This document shows positions 7,935 through 17,330 of a DNA stretch of 64,000 nt, one piece after another. The notes under the pieces were generated by a model that saw only the letters and a list, made by a program, of their open reading frames with translations, did not search any database and was not told the DNA's origin. The position numbers and the translations under genes are program-made. Every line of letters starts with the position of its first letter. The first letter of the stretch is position 1. The stretch is from Bacillota bacterium (GTDB lineage Bacteria > Bacillota > Proteinivoracia > UBA4975 > VEMY01). The stretch is taken from positions 1-64,000 of the forward strand of contig VEMY01000004.1 of the NCBI GenBank assembly GCA_009711825.1, given 5' to 3'.

Positions 7935-8489
7935 ATGTTTAAGGATCTCAAATTTGTGGCCGGGGGCGTTGCGGCGCTGCTGATTCTGGCGGGAGTTGTT
8001 ATCAGCACCCAGCAACCCAGCAGTCCGGTTGATGACATCCCGGAACTGCCTGACCCTCAATCCACGCTGAATCTGGAAACTATCACCGAAGATACGTTGC
8101 TCAAAATCACCAGTTTCTGTCCGATTTGTTACCAGGACAATCAGCTTCCAGTCGCAGAATTTTATCGACAATGGTATGGCTACACCCGTGAACAACTCAA
8201 ACAAGTATTATCTAGCGACCATGCCACCTGGAATTTGGTTTCTTTCCGGCCCGATGAGGTGCTAATTCACGCCGCTCCCGAACGCTGTCCCGAATGCCAA
8301 GACCTGTGGCCGGAGACGGGTGTGATTGGCATCCATAACGGCCAGCTGGCAATCTATAATCAGGAACGGATTCTAGTCGAGGTTTTGGATATTTACGCGC
8401 CGGGCGACCGGTATCAGGAATTGTTGGTTGGGATTGAGTACAATTCGATTGAGGAATGTGAACAAATACTGCAAAACATCAGCAGCTGA
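7935..8489 (+). CDS. Membrane-anchored BofC-like protein
   Basis: The product has 184 residues and an N-terminal anchor (FVAGGVAALLILAGVVI). It carries a CxxC at about residues 62-65 (FCPICY) and another at about residues 118-121 (RCPECQ). The C-terminal half (VIGIHNGQLAIY, then GIEYNSIEECEQIL) resembles the C-terminal domain of BofC, the intercompartmental regulator of SpoIVB signalling in sporulation. The match is by pattern only and the paired CxxC motifs are not typical of BofC. The SD is AGGGGTGA. A perfect terminator follows. Confidence 0.55.
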   Translation: MFKDLKFVAGGVAALLILAGVVISTQQPSSPVDDIPELPDPQSTLNLETITEDTLLKITSFCPICYQDNQLPVAEFYRQWYGYTREQLKQVLSSDHATWNLVSFRPDEVLIHAAPERCPECQDLWPETGVIGIHNGQLAIYNQERILVEVLDIYAPGDRYQELLVGIEYNSIEECEQILQNISS

Positions 8490-8513
8490 TTACCTGGTAA
8501 TCAGCTGTTTTTC
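8483..8513 (+). terminator. Terminator
   Basis: The stem CAGCTGATTACC/GGTAATCAGCTG has a one-base loop and is followed by TTTTTCC; it overlaps the last codons of the BofC-like gene. Confidence 0.85.
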
Positions 8514-8596
8514 CATTTATTTCCCTGGCGGGTCCGGACAGAAAATTGACCAGTGCTGCGAATAATGTAACAACTGAACAATGGGAGGGGTAAGGG

Positions 8597-9127
8597 TTGC
8601 ATAATTTTAAAAAGCGTTTAGTAGTTGAATGCAGAATGGGCAAAATTACGGAGCAGTGTGATGTGGACGCCATCGTCAATCCGGCCAATCCCCAACTCTC
8701 GCCAGGTTGGGGGATAAGCGGCTCAATCCACGCCGCAGCCGGTCCGGATCTCTACCAGGAGTGCCGGGCGGCCGGTCTGGTCAGTCCTGGCAAAGCCTTT
8801 GTAACGGAAGGCTACCGTCTGCCTTGCCGGCGAGTGGTACATTGTGTGGTGCCGGTGAACAAGCATGCGTGCACCCCCGGCAAGCTGCGGGAATGTTTTC
8901 GGAATGTGCTGCAGATTGCGGAAGAATTGGGTTTGGAATCGCTGGCAATTCCAGCGTTGGTTCCCGGCAATGAAGTAGCCCGGCTGGCAAAAGAAGTCAT
9001 TAACGAGCTGGCCACCGAATTAAAATTCGTCCGTAAAATCCGGTTTGTCCTGATCAGGCGGGAAACGCTGGATGCCTATCGGGAGACCTTTGGTCCCGCC
9101 GTCGAAAGGAATCGCAAAATAAGTTGA
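8597..9127 (+). CDS. Macro-domain protein
   Basis: The 176-residue protein has the macro (ADP-ribose-binding) fold: VDAIVNPANPQL, the GWGISGSIHAAAG loop, then VVHCVVP and LAIPALVPGN. Macro domains bind or hydrolyse ADP-ribose adducts. The start is TTG with GGAGGGG eight bases upstream; the first ATG lies inside the first strand of the domain and would truncate it. There is a possible functional link to the NAD synthetase upstream through NAD metabolism, but no operon link. Confidence 0.8.
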   Translation: MHNFKKRLVVECRMGKITEQCDVDAIVNPANPQLSPGWGISGSIHAAAGPDLYQECRAAGLVSPGKAFVTEGYRLPCRRVVHCVVPVNKHACTPGKLRECFRNVLQIAEELGLESLAIPALVPGNEVARLAKEVINELATELKFVRKIRFVLIRRETLDAYRETFGPAVERNRKIS

Positions 9128-9153
9128 GCGCCTCAGGGGTGCTCATTTTTTTT
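9126..9153 (+). terminator. Terminator
   Basis: A GAGC...GCTC hairpin followed by ATTTTTTTT, overlapping the macro-gene stop. Confidence 0.75.
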
Positions 9154-9272
9154 GCCTCTGGTATTGGTAAGCAAAATATAGTAAAATTACACAGGTTGCC
9201 CAATTAATTTGGGAGGATTCGGTTGGTCAGTGGCGAAACATATAACAGCAGTTCAATTGGGAGCGTGGTAGA

Positions 9273-10634
9273 GTGAAACCGTCTATTGTTCGCAACATCA
9301 AAACCATAACTGCAGTGGTCTCGTTGCTGGCAGTTGTCGCCGTCCTTGTCGGCGCTGCCTTTACACTGTACAGGCCACTCTATGTTTATGAAGTGGCCAT
9401 GGACGGGGAATCTCTGGGGTATGTCGAGTCCCTTGATGAGTATACCGAAATTGTGGAATCAGTGCATGGCGAGGCCGAGACCAAATGGGGCTGCGACTTG
9501 ATTATGACCCAGGAGCTAACAGCATCTAGGGAACTCCTTTGGCAACCCCGGCTTGCGCCCGAGTTGGTCACGGCACAAATTGAACACAATGCTGATTATA
9601 TCACCAGCGGTTGGGCATTGCAGGTAAACGGCAAGGATGTGGTGGTGGTTGCTTCCCAGGAAGAGGCCGAAGAGCTGTTGGACGCAGTGAAGGACGAATA
9701 CCTTCCGACGGCAGACAACCGCGAATTGTTGAATGTAGAAATCCTCGATGATGTCCGGACAGTGCGCCGGGCGGTGGAACCCGAGGATCTGGTAAATAAA
9801 GAGCAGGCCTTTAATTTGCTTCTGGCGGGGCAAAAAGAGGTCTCATCATACATAGTGCGCCGGGGCGATACCCTATCGGGCATCGCCAGCCGCAGTGGCG
9901 TTTCTGTTTCCCAATTACGGGAGGCAAATCCCGATGTCTCTGGCGATACGATTCAAATTGGTCAGGTGTTGAATCTCGAAACAAACTCCTCCCAGTTGCG
10001 GGTTAAGACAGTGGAGGAATTGCGGGTCACCGAAACAATACCATATACCACCCGTTATCAGAGTAACCCGGATCTCTCGGTCCGAAACGATCAGGTAATC
10101 CAGTCCGGCAGCAACGGAAGCCGGGATGTGGTCTATAAAGTGGAGCGCATTAACGGGCAGGAAGTGAACCGCACCCAGGTTGCGGTGGATGTCACCCGGC
10201 AACCAACCGATCGCATCATCATGCCCGGCCGGGGACACTGGCCCCAGACGCCCACCGGCATGTTCCGCTTTCCTATGAACACCGGACGCATTTCCAGTCC
10301 CTTTGGTGCATCCCGGGGCTCCCGGACGCATCTGGGCGTTGATATTGCCGCCTCCCGGGGCACACCGATTTACGCGGCCGCCGATGGGAGAGTGAGCACA
10401 AGAACATACGGATCATCCTACGGTTATTACCTTGTTATCGACCACGGCAACGGCTACTCAACCCTCTATGCCCACCTTAACAGCTTCGCCAGCAATGTTT
10501 CCGTGGGTTCCCGGGTTGTCCGGGGGCAGCTGATTGGCTATGTGGGCAGCACCGGTTTTAGCACCGGGCCCCATCTCCACTGGGAAGTGCGCCGCAATGG
10601 CAATCATGTCAATCCCATGAGTTTCTTCCGTTAA
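9273..10634 (+). CDS. LysM-G5-M23 peptidoglycan endopeptidase
   Basis: The 453-residue membrane-anchored cell-wall enzyme has, in order: a signal anchor (about 12-34), a cystatin-like/YPEB-like spacer, LysM (YIVRRGDTLSGIASRSG..., about 192-236), G5 (RVTETIPYTTRYQ...) and an M23 lysostaphin-type peptidase at the C-terminus. Zinc motifs are present: HLGVD and HLHWEV, with YLVIDHGNGYSTLYAHL. It should cut stem-peptide cross-links outside the membrane. The layout matches clostridial and sporulation-associated M23 proteins. The start is GTG with GGGAGCG upstream. A strong bidirectional terminator follows. Confidence 0.92.
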   Translation: MKPSIVRNIKTITAVVSLLAVVAVLVGAAFTLYRPLYVYEVAMDGESLGYVESLDEYTEIVESVHGEAETKWGCDLIMTQELTASRELLWQPRLAPELVTAQIEHNADYITSGWALQVNGKDVVVVASQEEAEELLDAVKDEYLPTADNRELLNVEILDDVRTVRRAVEPEDLVNKEQAFNLLLAGQKEVSSYIVRRGDTLSGIASRSGVSVSQLREANPDVSGDTIQIGQVLNLETNSSQLRVKTVEELRVTETIPYTTRYQSNPDLSVRNDQVIQSGSNGSRDVVYKVERINGQEVNRTQVAVDVTRQPTDRIIMPGRGHWPQTPTGMFRFPMNTGRISSPFGASRGSRTHLGVDIAASRGTPIYAAADGRVSTRTYGSSYGYYLVIDHGNGYSTLYAHLNSFASNVSVGSRVVRGQLIGYVGSTGFSTGPHLHWEVRRNGNHVNPMSFFR

Positions 10635-10670
10635 AAAACGCCACCTGGATACGTCCCAGGTGGCGTTTTA
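10635..10670. terminator. Bidirectional terminator between M23 gene and pmbA
   Basis: The stem AACGCCACCTGG/CCAGGTGGCGTT is flanked by A- and T-runs on both sides and serves the two convergent genes. Confidence 0.9.
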
Positions 10671-12002
10671 TTAGTCGGCGTTGCCGGTGAAGTGGAAGTC
10701 TTTAATTTTCAGGGCCGGCACATAGTAATTGCCGAAGAAGAAGCTGGTGCGCTGGCGTTCCCGGGAGATGGCTTCAATATTGTTGAAGGCCTGGAGCATG
10801 CTCTCGGTGAAGCGCATTGTCTTTACCGAACCGACAATCTTACCATGCTTGATTTTAAACACGCCGTCCCGGGTCAGAGCCGTGAGCTGGGCGTTGCGGG
10901 GGTTCACTGGGTTCATATAGTGAAAGCGGGTGATTAGCAAGCCCTCTTCGGTGTTGGCGATAATCTCCTCCAGGCTTTCGTCGCCGCCGTCCATCACCAG
11001 GTTTAGGGGCAGGCCCCCCATATCTGGCATGTTTACTGAGTGACCGGTTGTTTCCGTTCCAGCGAGCCGGGCACTGGCCATGTCGTAGGTCAGGGCCTTG
11101 GCCACACCTTGCTCAATCAGCTTTACCTGCTGCCGGGGGGCGCCTTCAAAGTCAAAGGGCAGCTGCAGGGTGTTTGGATTCTCACAGTCATCGACAATTG
11201 TCACCCGGGGGTCAAAGACCTGCTCGCCCAGCTTGCCGGTCAGGAAGCTGAACTGGTTGAGCACGCTCTTGCCTGAGAAACCCAGGTACGAAATAAAGGT
11301 CATCAGGTCGCCGACCGCCACCGGTTCGAGAATAACCGTATAGGCGCCTGGCGTCAGTTCCTCTGGGTTTTGGTTTAAACGCGCCTTCTCACAGGCGGTG
11401 GCAAAGGCACGCTGGTATTCGAAATCCTCAGGCGTATTGGCCATGGTTTCGCCATAGCCGGAGCCTTTGGGGCCGGCCACAATCACTGAGAAGTTGGCGT
11501 TGTTGCCTCGGGCGAAGCGACGGATGCCCAGCGAATTACCAACGGCAATCTGATGCTCGGCATAGGTGAGGGCGCCATAGGCCAGATAGTCACTGTCCAG
11601 GGTATCCAGGCATTCCTTCACCTTTTGCGCCCGCTCTTCGATGCCACAGGCTGCTTCCAATTGGGGATTAAAGCTGTCGGCAGTGATTTCTGCCGGCGAG
11701 TCCACCAGCGGCGGTTGTTCGTCGCCTTCGGGCAAAAATTTCAGGTTGGCAATTGCCTCTGCCGTCGCTTCTTGGAGGCCGGTCTCGCTAAACAGACTGG
11801 TCTTGATTTCACTGCGTTTATTGGCGGTGGTAATGATGATGGTCACTTCCGTCTTATCTTCGTGGACATTCTGGTGAATTTCCGAGTTGGCGAAGCGGGT
11901 CAGGCCCTCTGCCTGATTCATCACCAGAACCTGAGCATTATATCCCTTGGCGGCAGCGACGACGGTGTCAATGATGGCGTAGAGCTGCTCCTTACTTAAC
12001 AT
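10671..12002 (-). CDS. pmbA: PmbA/TldE family metalloprotease subunit
   Basis: The 443-residue partner of TldD lacks the zinc-binding HExxxH, as TldE subunits do. Family features include GTETTGHSVNMPDMGGLPLNL, TEEGLLITRFHYMNPVNPRNAQ (quoted in part) and VGSVKTMRFTESM. The TldD/TldE heterodimer degrades unfolded peptides and processes some peptide natural products. Its start overlaps the tldD stop by 11 bases, so the two are coupled. No microcin-type precursor is seen nearby. Confidence 0.93.
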   Translation of the reverse strand: MLSKEQLYAIIDTVVAAAKGYNAQVLVMNQAEGLTRFANSEIHQNVHEDKTEVTIIITTANKRSEIKTSLFSETGLQEATAEAIANLKFLPEGDEQPPLVDSPAEITADSFNPQLEAACGIEERAQKVKECLDTLDSDYLAYGALTYAEHQIAVGNSLGIRRFARGNNANFSVIVAGPKGSGYGETMANTPEDFEYQRAFATACEKARLNQNPEELTPGAYTVILEPVAVGDLMTFISYLGFSGKSVLNQFSFLTGKLGEQVFDPRVTIVDDCENPNTLQLPFDFEGAPRQQVKLIEQGVAKALTYDMASARLAGTETTGHSVNMPDMGGLPLNLVMDGGDESLEEIIANTEEGLLITRFHYMNPVNPRNAQLTALTRDGVFKIKHGKIVGSVKTMRFTESMLQAFNNIEAISRERQRTSFFFGNYYVPALKIKDFHFTGNAD

Positions 12003-13437
12003 CGGCTACACCTACCTTTATATTTCTAAAGCGGGCGGGAGCGGAGCCATGTCCCACGCGGGCAACTTGCATCGGCTCGCCTTTGCCGCAATTGGGCGTT
12101 CCATGGAGCTGCCAGTGTTTTTCCGAGGCAACACCGTCACAGGCGTTCCAAAACTCGGGAGTAATGCCGGTATAGATTGGGTTTTTAAAGATTTTCCCGG
12201 TCAGTTTGCCATCCTTGATCTCATAGGCGATCTCGCAGGCGAATTGGAAGTTGAGGCGCTTGTCGTCAATGCTCCAGCTCTTGTTAGTTGCCAGGTAAAA
12301 TCCATATTCAACCCCGGCAATCAACTCATCCACTTCCTTATCGCCGGGCAAGAGGTTGATATTGGTCATGCGCACAATCGGAATCCTCCCCCACCCGTCA
12401 GCCCGGGCGGTTCCGTTGGAGGGCTGATTGAGAACGGATGCGGTGTCCCGGGAGGAGATGAAGTTTGCAAAAATCCCCTTGGTGATGATCGGAGTGCGCT
12501 GGGCCTTGACGCCTTCGTCGTCGTAGCCAAAGGTTCCCAAGCCCTGGGGCACAGTGGCGTCGGCGACTACATTCACATGTTCTGAGCCGTAGCGGAAGCC
12601 CAGTTTATCCGGATTGAGGAAACTGGTGCCCGCCAGCCCTGCCTCGTGACCAAACACCCGGTCCAGCTCAATCGGATGGCCGATGCTTTCATGGATTTGC
12701 AGCGTCAGCTGGTCGCTGTCAATCACCAGGTCGAAGTGCCCCGAGGGACACTCCTCTGCTTCCAGCAGAGCTTTGGCCTCCCGGGCGACCCGGGCGGCGT
12801 TTTCCACCAGCCCCAGTTCTTCAACATACTCATAACCGGCTGTGCCATAGTCTCCCCTAAAGGAGTTGGGGAAGCTGCGTTTTTGAACATCCTGCTGGTT
12901 AGCGGCAGTTGCTTCGATGCCACCGCCAGACATGAACAGAGTCTGTGTGATATAAGCGCCTTCTGTGTCAGCGAAGATTTTTTCCTCCCGGCGGAAGAGC
13001 AGGGAGCCAAAGGTCTTGAAAAGGTCGGGCACGGCCTTGCGCATCTCAGCTTCCGCTGCAAAGAGCAGGGCCAGTTTCTGTTCCTTGGAAACAGTGAAAG
13101 GGTCAATTTTAACCGGTGTCTGATAATCGTCAACCACTGCTTGCCGGGGCGCCAGGCGTGCCGGTTGCTTTTGGGCACCACGGCTTGCCCGGGCTATCGC
13201 CAGCGCCCGTTTGGCCGTGGCTTCCATGTTCTCAAACTCCTGGGAACCGGCGAATCCCAGGGCGCCGTCCACAAACACCCGGATTCCGTAACCGTAAGTA
13301 TGGGCGGTGGAGAGCGACTGCACCTTGTTGTTTTCGGTGGCGATGTTCTCCTCTTGGATGTCGTGGACCCGGATGTCGGCATAATCGGCCCCCTGGTCTG
13401 TAAGCAAGCTAAGGATGTCTTGCAACTGTTCTTTCAT
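11992..13437 (-). CDS. tldD: TldD family metalloprotease
   Basis: The 481-residue zinc-bearing subunit has the TldD motif HESIGHPIELD (H249, E250, H254) and the downstream GEPMQVARVGHGSAPARF region. It works with PmbA as a heterodimeric peptidase in the cytoplasm. It is the first gene of a two-gene operon on the minus strand. The SD AAAGGAG precedes the start. It is divergent from mtnA with about 190 bp between them. Confidence 0.95.
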   Translation of the reverse strand: MKEQLQDILSLLTDQGADYADIRVHDIQEENIATENNKVQSLSTAHTYGYGIRVFVDGALGFAGSQEFENMEATAKRALAIARASRGAQKQPARLAPRQAVVDDYQTPVKIDPFTVSKEQKLALLFAAEAEMRKAVPDLFKTFGSLLFRREEKIFADTEGAYITQTLFMSGGGIEATAANQQDVQKRSFPNSFRGDYGTAGYEYVEELGLVENAARVAREAKALLEAEECPSGHFDLVIDSDQLTLQIHESIGHPIELDRVFGHEAGLAGTSFLNPDKLGFRYGSEHVNVVADATVPQGLGTFGYDDEGVKAQRTPIITKGIFANFISSRDTASVLNQPSNGTARADGWGRIPIVRMTNINLLPGDKEVDELIAGVEYGFYLATNKSWSIDDKRLNFQFACEIAYEIKDGKLTGKIFKNPIYTGITPEFWNACDGVASEKHWQLHGTPNCGKGEPMQVARVGHGSAPARFRNIKVGVADVK

Positions 13438-13627
13438 CGGCGAGCTCCTTTCAATACAATCTTACTACCATATTCTCTACAGCAGGGAAAAATCCTTGTC
13501 CCGAACTAAGCTGTAACCTTTGTTTCAAGCCCGGTGGAAAATCCCTTGCAGGGATATGCAGTTTCCATGCCGAAATATTTCCCAGAATGTGCATGCTAAG
13601 AATATAACGAGAGAATGGGGGGTCGTC

Positions 13628-14674
13628 ATGAAACATCCGACGCTTAAATACACCGACGGGGTCCTGGAACTCTTGGACCAGCGCCAACTTCCGGAACAGG
13701 TTGAATATGTCCGGGCGGCCAGTGGCCGGGAAGTGGCAGCTGCGATTCGGGACATGGTGGTGCGGGGGGCACCGGCAATTGGCGCCGCAGCTGCCTATGG
13801 TTTCTGCGTTGCCGCCCGGGAGCATCAGGAATTGCCCCGGGAGGAGTTTGTCAGTGCCCTGGTGCAGGCAGGCAAAGAACTGGCCGCATCCCGGCCCACC
13901 GCGGTCAACCTCTTCTGGGCCCTGCAGCGGATGCAGGCAGTGCTGGACACCAATGTTGAAAAGACTGTCCCGGTGCTCTTACAGCTCTTGGAGCAGGAGG
14001 CGGAGACAATTGCCCGGGAGGATGTGGAGATTAACAAACGCCTGGCCCGCTTTGGCAATGAGCTGGTCTCGGCGGGGGCAACGATCCTCACCCACTGCAA
14101 TACCGGCGCTTTGGCCACCGTTGGCTATGGCACCGCCCTGGGGGTAATCCGGGAAGCCCATCATAGCGGCAAACAGATTAAGGTATTTGCCAATGAGACG
14201 CGGCCCCGGCTCCAGGGGGCGAACCTCACCGCCTTTGAACTGGTCAGCGAGCAAATTCCCGCCACGCTGATTGCCGACAGCGTCGCAGCCACTTTGTTGC
14301 GGGACGGTAAAATTGACCTGGTGCTGGTGGGCGCGGACCGGATTGCCGCCAACGGCGATACCGCCAACAAAATCGGGACGTATATGTTGTCGGAACTGGC
14401 GCGGCGTTTTGATGTCCCCTTCTATGTTGCGGCGCCGGTGTCCACCATCGATTTTGCGACTGCCAGCGGCGCCGGGATTGAGATTGAGGAACGGGCTGCG
14501 GAGGAGCTAACCCATATCCGAGGCATACGCATAGCTCCTGAGGGCGTTGCGGTTTACAATCCGGCCTTTGACGTTACGCCGGCGGCGAATATCAGCGGTA
14601 TTATTACAGAAGTCGGCGTATTGCGTCCGCCTTTTGATGAAAGTATTGGCAAATTGGGGAGGGAAAAGCGATGA
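13628..14674 (+). CDS. mtnA: S-methyl-5-thioribose-1-phosphate isomerase
   Basis: The 348-residue protein of the eIF2B-like sugar-phosphate isomerase family has VRGAPAIGAAAAYG, the catalytic-loop region THCNTGALATVGYGTALGV, NETRPRLQGANLT, and GADRIAANGDTANKIGTY with the conserved Asp. It converts 5-methylthioribose-1-P to 5-methylthioribulose-1-P and can also act on 5-deoxyribose-1-P. ATG 13628 has GGGGGG upstream. It is the first gene of a coupled five-gene operon; its TGA overlaps the next ATG (ATGA). I see no SAM or other riboswitch signature upstream. Confidence 0.94.
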   Translation: MKHPTLKYTDGVLELLDQRQLPEQVEYVRAASGREVAAAIRDMVVRGAPAIGAAAAYGFCVAAREHQELPREEFVSALVQAGKELAASRPTAVNLFWALQRMQAVLDTNVEKTVPVLLQLLEQEAETIAREDVEINKRLARFGNELVSAGATILTHCNTGALATVGYGTALGVIREAHHSGKQIKVFANETRPRLQGANLTAFELVSEQIPATLIADSVAATLLRDGKIDLVLVGADRIAANGDTANKIGTYMLSELARRFDVPFYVAAPVSTIDFATASGAGIEIEERAAEELTHIRGIRIAPEGVAVYNPAFDVTPAANISGIITEVGVLRPPFDESIGKLGREKR

Positions 14675-15408
14675 AGGAAATACTGCCGATTCTTAAAATA
14701 CCGGTTGATTCTCTGCCACCCGATGTACTGGTCTGCGGTGATCCGGCCCGGGCAGAAGCGATTGCCAGGGAACTGGAGCAGACGGAGGAACTGGCATACA
14801 ACCGGGAATACCGCACCTTTATCGGCCGCTACCAGGGGGCGCCTCTGGCCGTATGTTCCCATGGCGTTGGCGCCGCCGGGGCAGCCGTTTGCTTTGAGGA
14901 ACTGATTCGGGCCGGGGCCCGGCGGCTAATCCGCGTTGGCACTGCCGGTTCTCTGAGTTCGGAGATCCGGGACGGAGATTTAGTTATCGCCAGCGCCGCT
15001 GTGCGGGAAGATGGGCTCACTGAGCAGTTGGTGCCGCTTTCTTTTCCGGCAGTGGCAGACATTGGCGTGACCCGGGCCCTGGAGGAGAGCGCCCGGAAAG
15101 CGGGAGTGCAGTGCCCCACGGGGATAGTGCTGACGGTGGCGGCCTTTTATCCAGCACTCTTGGATTTGCCCAATAATTTGATGTCCAAAGCCCGTTGCCT
15201 GGCAGTGGAAATGGAGTGTGCGGCCCTGTTTGTAATTGCCGCCCTTAAGGGTGTGCAAGCCGGAGCAGTGCTGGCCATCGACGGCATGGCAATTGATTTT
15301 GACGCCGATGCTTATAACCCCCATCGGGAGGCAGTGCATCAGGCGGTCAGCGACGGGATTGGGCTCAGTCTTGAGGCCGCTGCCCGGTTGGCAAAGGGGG
15401 AAGCGTAA
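14671..15408 (+). CDS. Nucleoside phosphorylase, putative MTA/MTI or 5'-deoxynucleoside type
   Basis: The 245-residue member of the PNP/UDP phosphorylase-1 family has CGDPARAEAIARELE (phosphate site), GVGAAGAAVCFEELIRAGA, RVGTAGSLSSEI and EMECAALFVIAALKGV (ribose-binding Met-Glu). Within this operon the logical substrate is methylthioadenosine, methylthioinosine or 5'-deoxyadenosine/inosine, giving the ribose-1-P that MtnA needs; sequence alone would also allow uridine or inosine. It overlaps mtnA (ATGA) and the aldolase (TAATG). Confidence 0.82.
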   Translation: MKEILPILKIPVDSLPPDVLVCGDPARAEAIARELEQTEELAYNREYRTFIGRYQGAPLAVCSHGVGAAGAAVCFEELIRAGARRLIRVGTAGSLSSEIRDGDLVIASAAVREDGLTEQLVPLSFPAVADIGVTRALEESARKAGVQCPTGIVLTVAAFYPALLDLPNNLMSKARCLAVEMECAALFVIAALKGVQAGAVLAIDGMAIDFDADAYNPHREAVHQAVSDGIGLSLEAAARLAKGEA

Positions 15409-16049
15409 TGTACATAAAAAAGCGTCAGGCCGTTGTTGAAGCCGGGCGGGAGATGGCTCGCTCTGCCCTGGCGGTGGGGACCTGGGGCAATATCAGCTGC
15501 CGGGTGGAACCGGAGTTGATGGCGATTACCCCCAGCGGCATGGATTATGAGCAGTTGCAGTCAGAAGATATTGTGATCATGGATTTGGGCGGCCAGGTCC
15601 GGGAGGGCAGCCGCAAGCCTTCCAGCGAGCAGCCGCTGCACCGGGCAATTTACCGGGGGCGGCCAGACATCCAGGCCGTTGTCCACACCCATTCGGTGTA
15701 TGCTTCGGCCTTGGCCGTGGCGCGTAAACCAATTCCGGCCTGTGTCGAAGATTTGGTGCAGATTGTCGGTGGCGCAGTGCGGGTGGCAGACTATTGTCTG
15801 CCTGGAACCGAGGAATTGGGGGAATGCACCCTCAGGGCGCTGGAAGGCCGCAACGGCGCTTTGCTGGCCAACCATGGCGTAATCGGCTGCGGACGGACGC
15901 TGACGGAGGCACTGACCGTGTGCAAGATTATTGAGAAGGCAGCCAAAATCACCCTCGCCGCCCAGGCGGTTGGCGGTGTAGTTGAACTGGCAGAGTCGGA
16001 TATTCAGGCGATGCGCACATACTATCTGCATCAGTATGGGCAGCGATAG
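15408..16049 (+). CDS. Class II aldolase (Ald2/fuculose-P aldolase-like)
   Basis: The 213-residue class II aldolase/adducin protein has zinc ligands in HTHSVYASALA and NHGVIGCG, and GTWGNISCR and TPSGMDYEQL at the phosphate-binding end. In the oxygen-independent salvage described for Rhodospirillum rubrum and some E. coli, an enzyme of this family splits methylthioribulose-1-P (or deoxyribulose-1-P) into DHAP and a two-carbon aldehyde. It sits directly after mtnA and the phosphorylase, and the mtnB-E genes of the aerobic pathway are absent here, which favours that role over fuculose metabolism. Confidence 0.85.
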   Translation: MYIKKRQAVVEAGREMARSALAVGTWGNISCRVEPELMAITPSGMDYEQLQSEDIVIMDLGGQVREGSRKPSSEQPLHRAIYRGRPDIQAVVHTHSVYASALAVARKPIPACVEDLVQIVGGAVRVADYCLPGTEELGECTLRALEGRNGALLANHGVIGCGRTLTEALTVCKIIEKAAKITLAAQAVGGVVELAESDIQAMRTYYLHQYGQR

Positions 16050-16060
16050 GGGGAGATTGC

Positions 16061-17320
16061 ATGCGAATACTGTTTAAAAACCTGCTGCTTGCCGGCAGCA
16101 ATCAGCGTACCGATTTGGCGGTGGTTGACAACCGTTTTGCTCCGCTGGAGCCGGAGCATACGTATGACCGGGTTCTCGACTGTTCCCGTCATCTGGCGCT
16201 CGCTGGCTTTATAAACACCCATGGTCATGCCGCCATGACCTTGCTCCGGGGCGTGGGCAGTGATCTGCCTTTGCAAGAATGGTTGGAGCAGTGGATGTGG
16301 CCGCTGGAAGCCAAGCTGACCGAAGACGACGTCTATTGGGGCACGATGTTGGCGATTCTGGAGATGCTTAAATCGGGAACCACCACCTTCACTGACATGT
16401 ACTTCTTTGAGGATGCGGTGGCCCGGGCTGTGGAGGAAAGCGGCATCCGCGCGGTACTCTCTCGGGGGCTTGTCGGTCTCGGGCCGGATACCCTGAAGAA
16501 GTTTGACGAGAGTGTTGAGTTTGCCCGCACCTGGCACGGGGCCGCAAATGGACGGATTACAACGATGCTGGGCCCCCATGCCCCGTATACCAACACACCG
16601 GAAAGTTTGGGCCAGGTAATTGCGGCTGCCCGAGACTTGAAGTTGCCGCTTCAGATTCACCTCTGTGAGACCCGCAAAGAAGTGGAGGACTCCCTGGCGG
16701 ACTATGGCAAGACGCCGGTTGAATATGTCCATGATTTGGGCCTGTTTGAAGTTCCTGTCCTGGCTGCCCACTGTGTGCATGTAAGCGAGCGGGATATCCA
16801 GCTTCTGGCTGATTACGATGTGCGGGTCGCCCATAATCCTGGCAGCAACCTTAAACTGGGCAGCGGCATTGCGCCTTTGCCGGCGCTGTTGGCCAAAGGC
16901 ATTACCGTCGGCCTGGGCACCGATGGCGCCGCCAGCAACAACAATCTCGATATGTTGCGGGAGCTGCGGTTGGCGGCACTGCTGCATAAGGGAACTGCTG
17001 AAGACCCAACGCTGATCAGCGCCGATACGGCCCTGGCGATGGCCACCGAGCATGGCGCCCGCGCCCTGTTCTTGGACTCGCTGGGCAAGTTAGAACCGGG
17101 CATGAAAGCAGACATGACTTTGATTGATATGGACCGGCCCCACCTGGTGCCGGACTCAGATCCGGTGGCTGCCGTTGTCTATGCGGCCCAGGCGTCGGAT
17201 GTGGACCTGGTGATGGTGGACGGCAAGATACTTGTGGAAAACGGAGAAGTTCTCAGTATAGACGAGGAGAAAATCCTCCATGAAGCCCGGCGCTGTGCCC
17301 GGCGCCTTGGCGGGGAGTAG
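16061..17320 (+). CDS. mtaD: 5-methylthioadenosine/S-adenosylhomocysteine deaminase
   Basis: The 419-residue amidohydrolase has GFINTHGHAAMTLLRG (metal ligands H54 and H56), SGTTTFTDMYFF, HLCETRKEV, HCVHVSERDIQ and GTDGAASNNNLDML. The MtaD/DadD family deaminates MTA, SAH or 5'-deoxyadenosine to the inosine forms. In the operon this would feed the phosphorylase through methylthioinosine or deoxyinosine, as in the route known from Methanocaldococcus. The SD is GGGGGAG and the gene starts 11 bp after the aldolase stop. Confidence 0.92.
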   Translation: MRILFKNLLLAGSNQRTDLAVVDNRFAPLEPEHTYDRVLDCSRHLALAGFINTHGHAAMTLLRGVGSDLPLQEWLEQWMWPLEAKLTEDDVYWGTMLAILEMLKSGTTTFTDMYFFEDAVARAVEESGIRAVLSRGLVGLGPDTLKKFDESVEFARTWHGAANGRITTMLGPHAPYTNTPESLGQVIAAARDLKLPLQIHLCETRKEVEDSLADYGKTPVEYVHDLGLFEVPVLAAHCVHVSERDIQLLADYDVRVAHNPGSNLKLGSGIAPLPALLAKGITVGLGTDGAASNNNLDMLRELRLAALLHKGTAEDPTLISADTALAMATEHGARALFLDSLGKLEPGMKADMTLIDMDRPHLVPDSDPVAAVVYAAQASDVDLVMVDGKILVENGEVLSIDEEKILHEARRCARRLGGE

Positions 17321-17330
17321 GAGGCAGACA

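Noticed and set aside
12646-13509. Long plus-strand open frame (287 codons) inside tldD
   Set aside because: It is antisense to a well-conserved tldD and has no SD or recognisable product; it is a by-product of codon bias.
13441-13627. SAM riboswitch ahead of mtnA
   Set aside because: None of the S-box conserved blocks is visible and there is no terminator in the leader.
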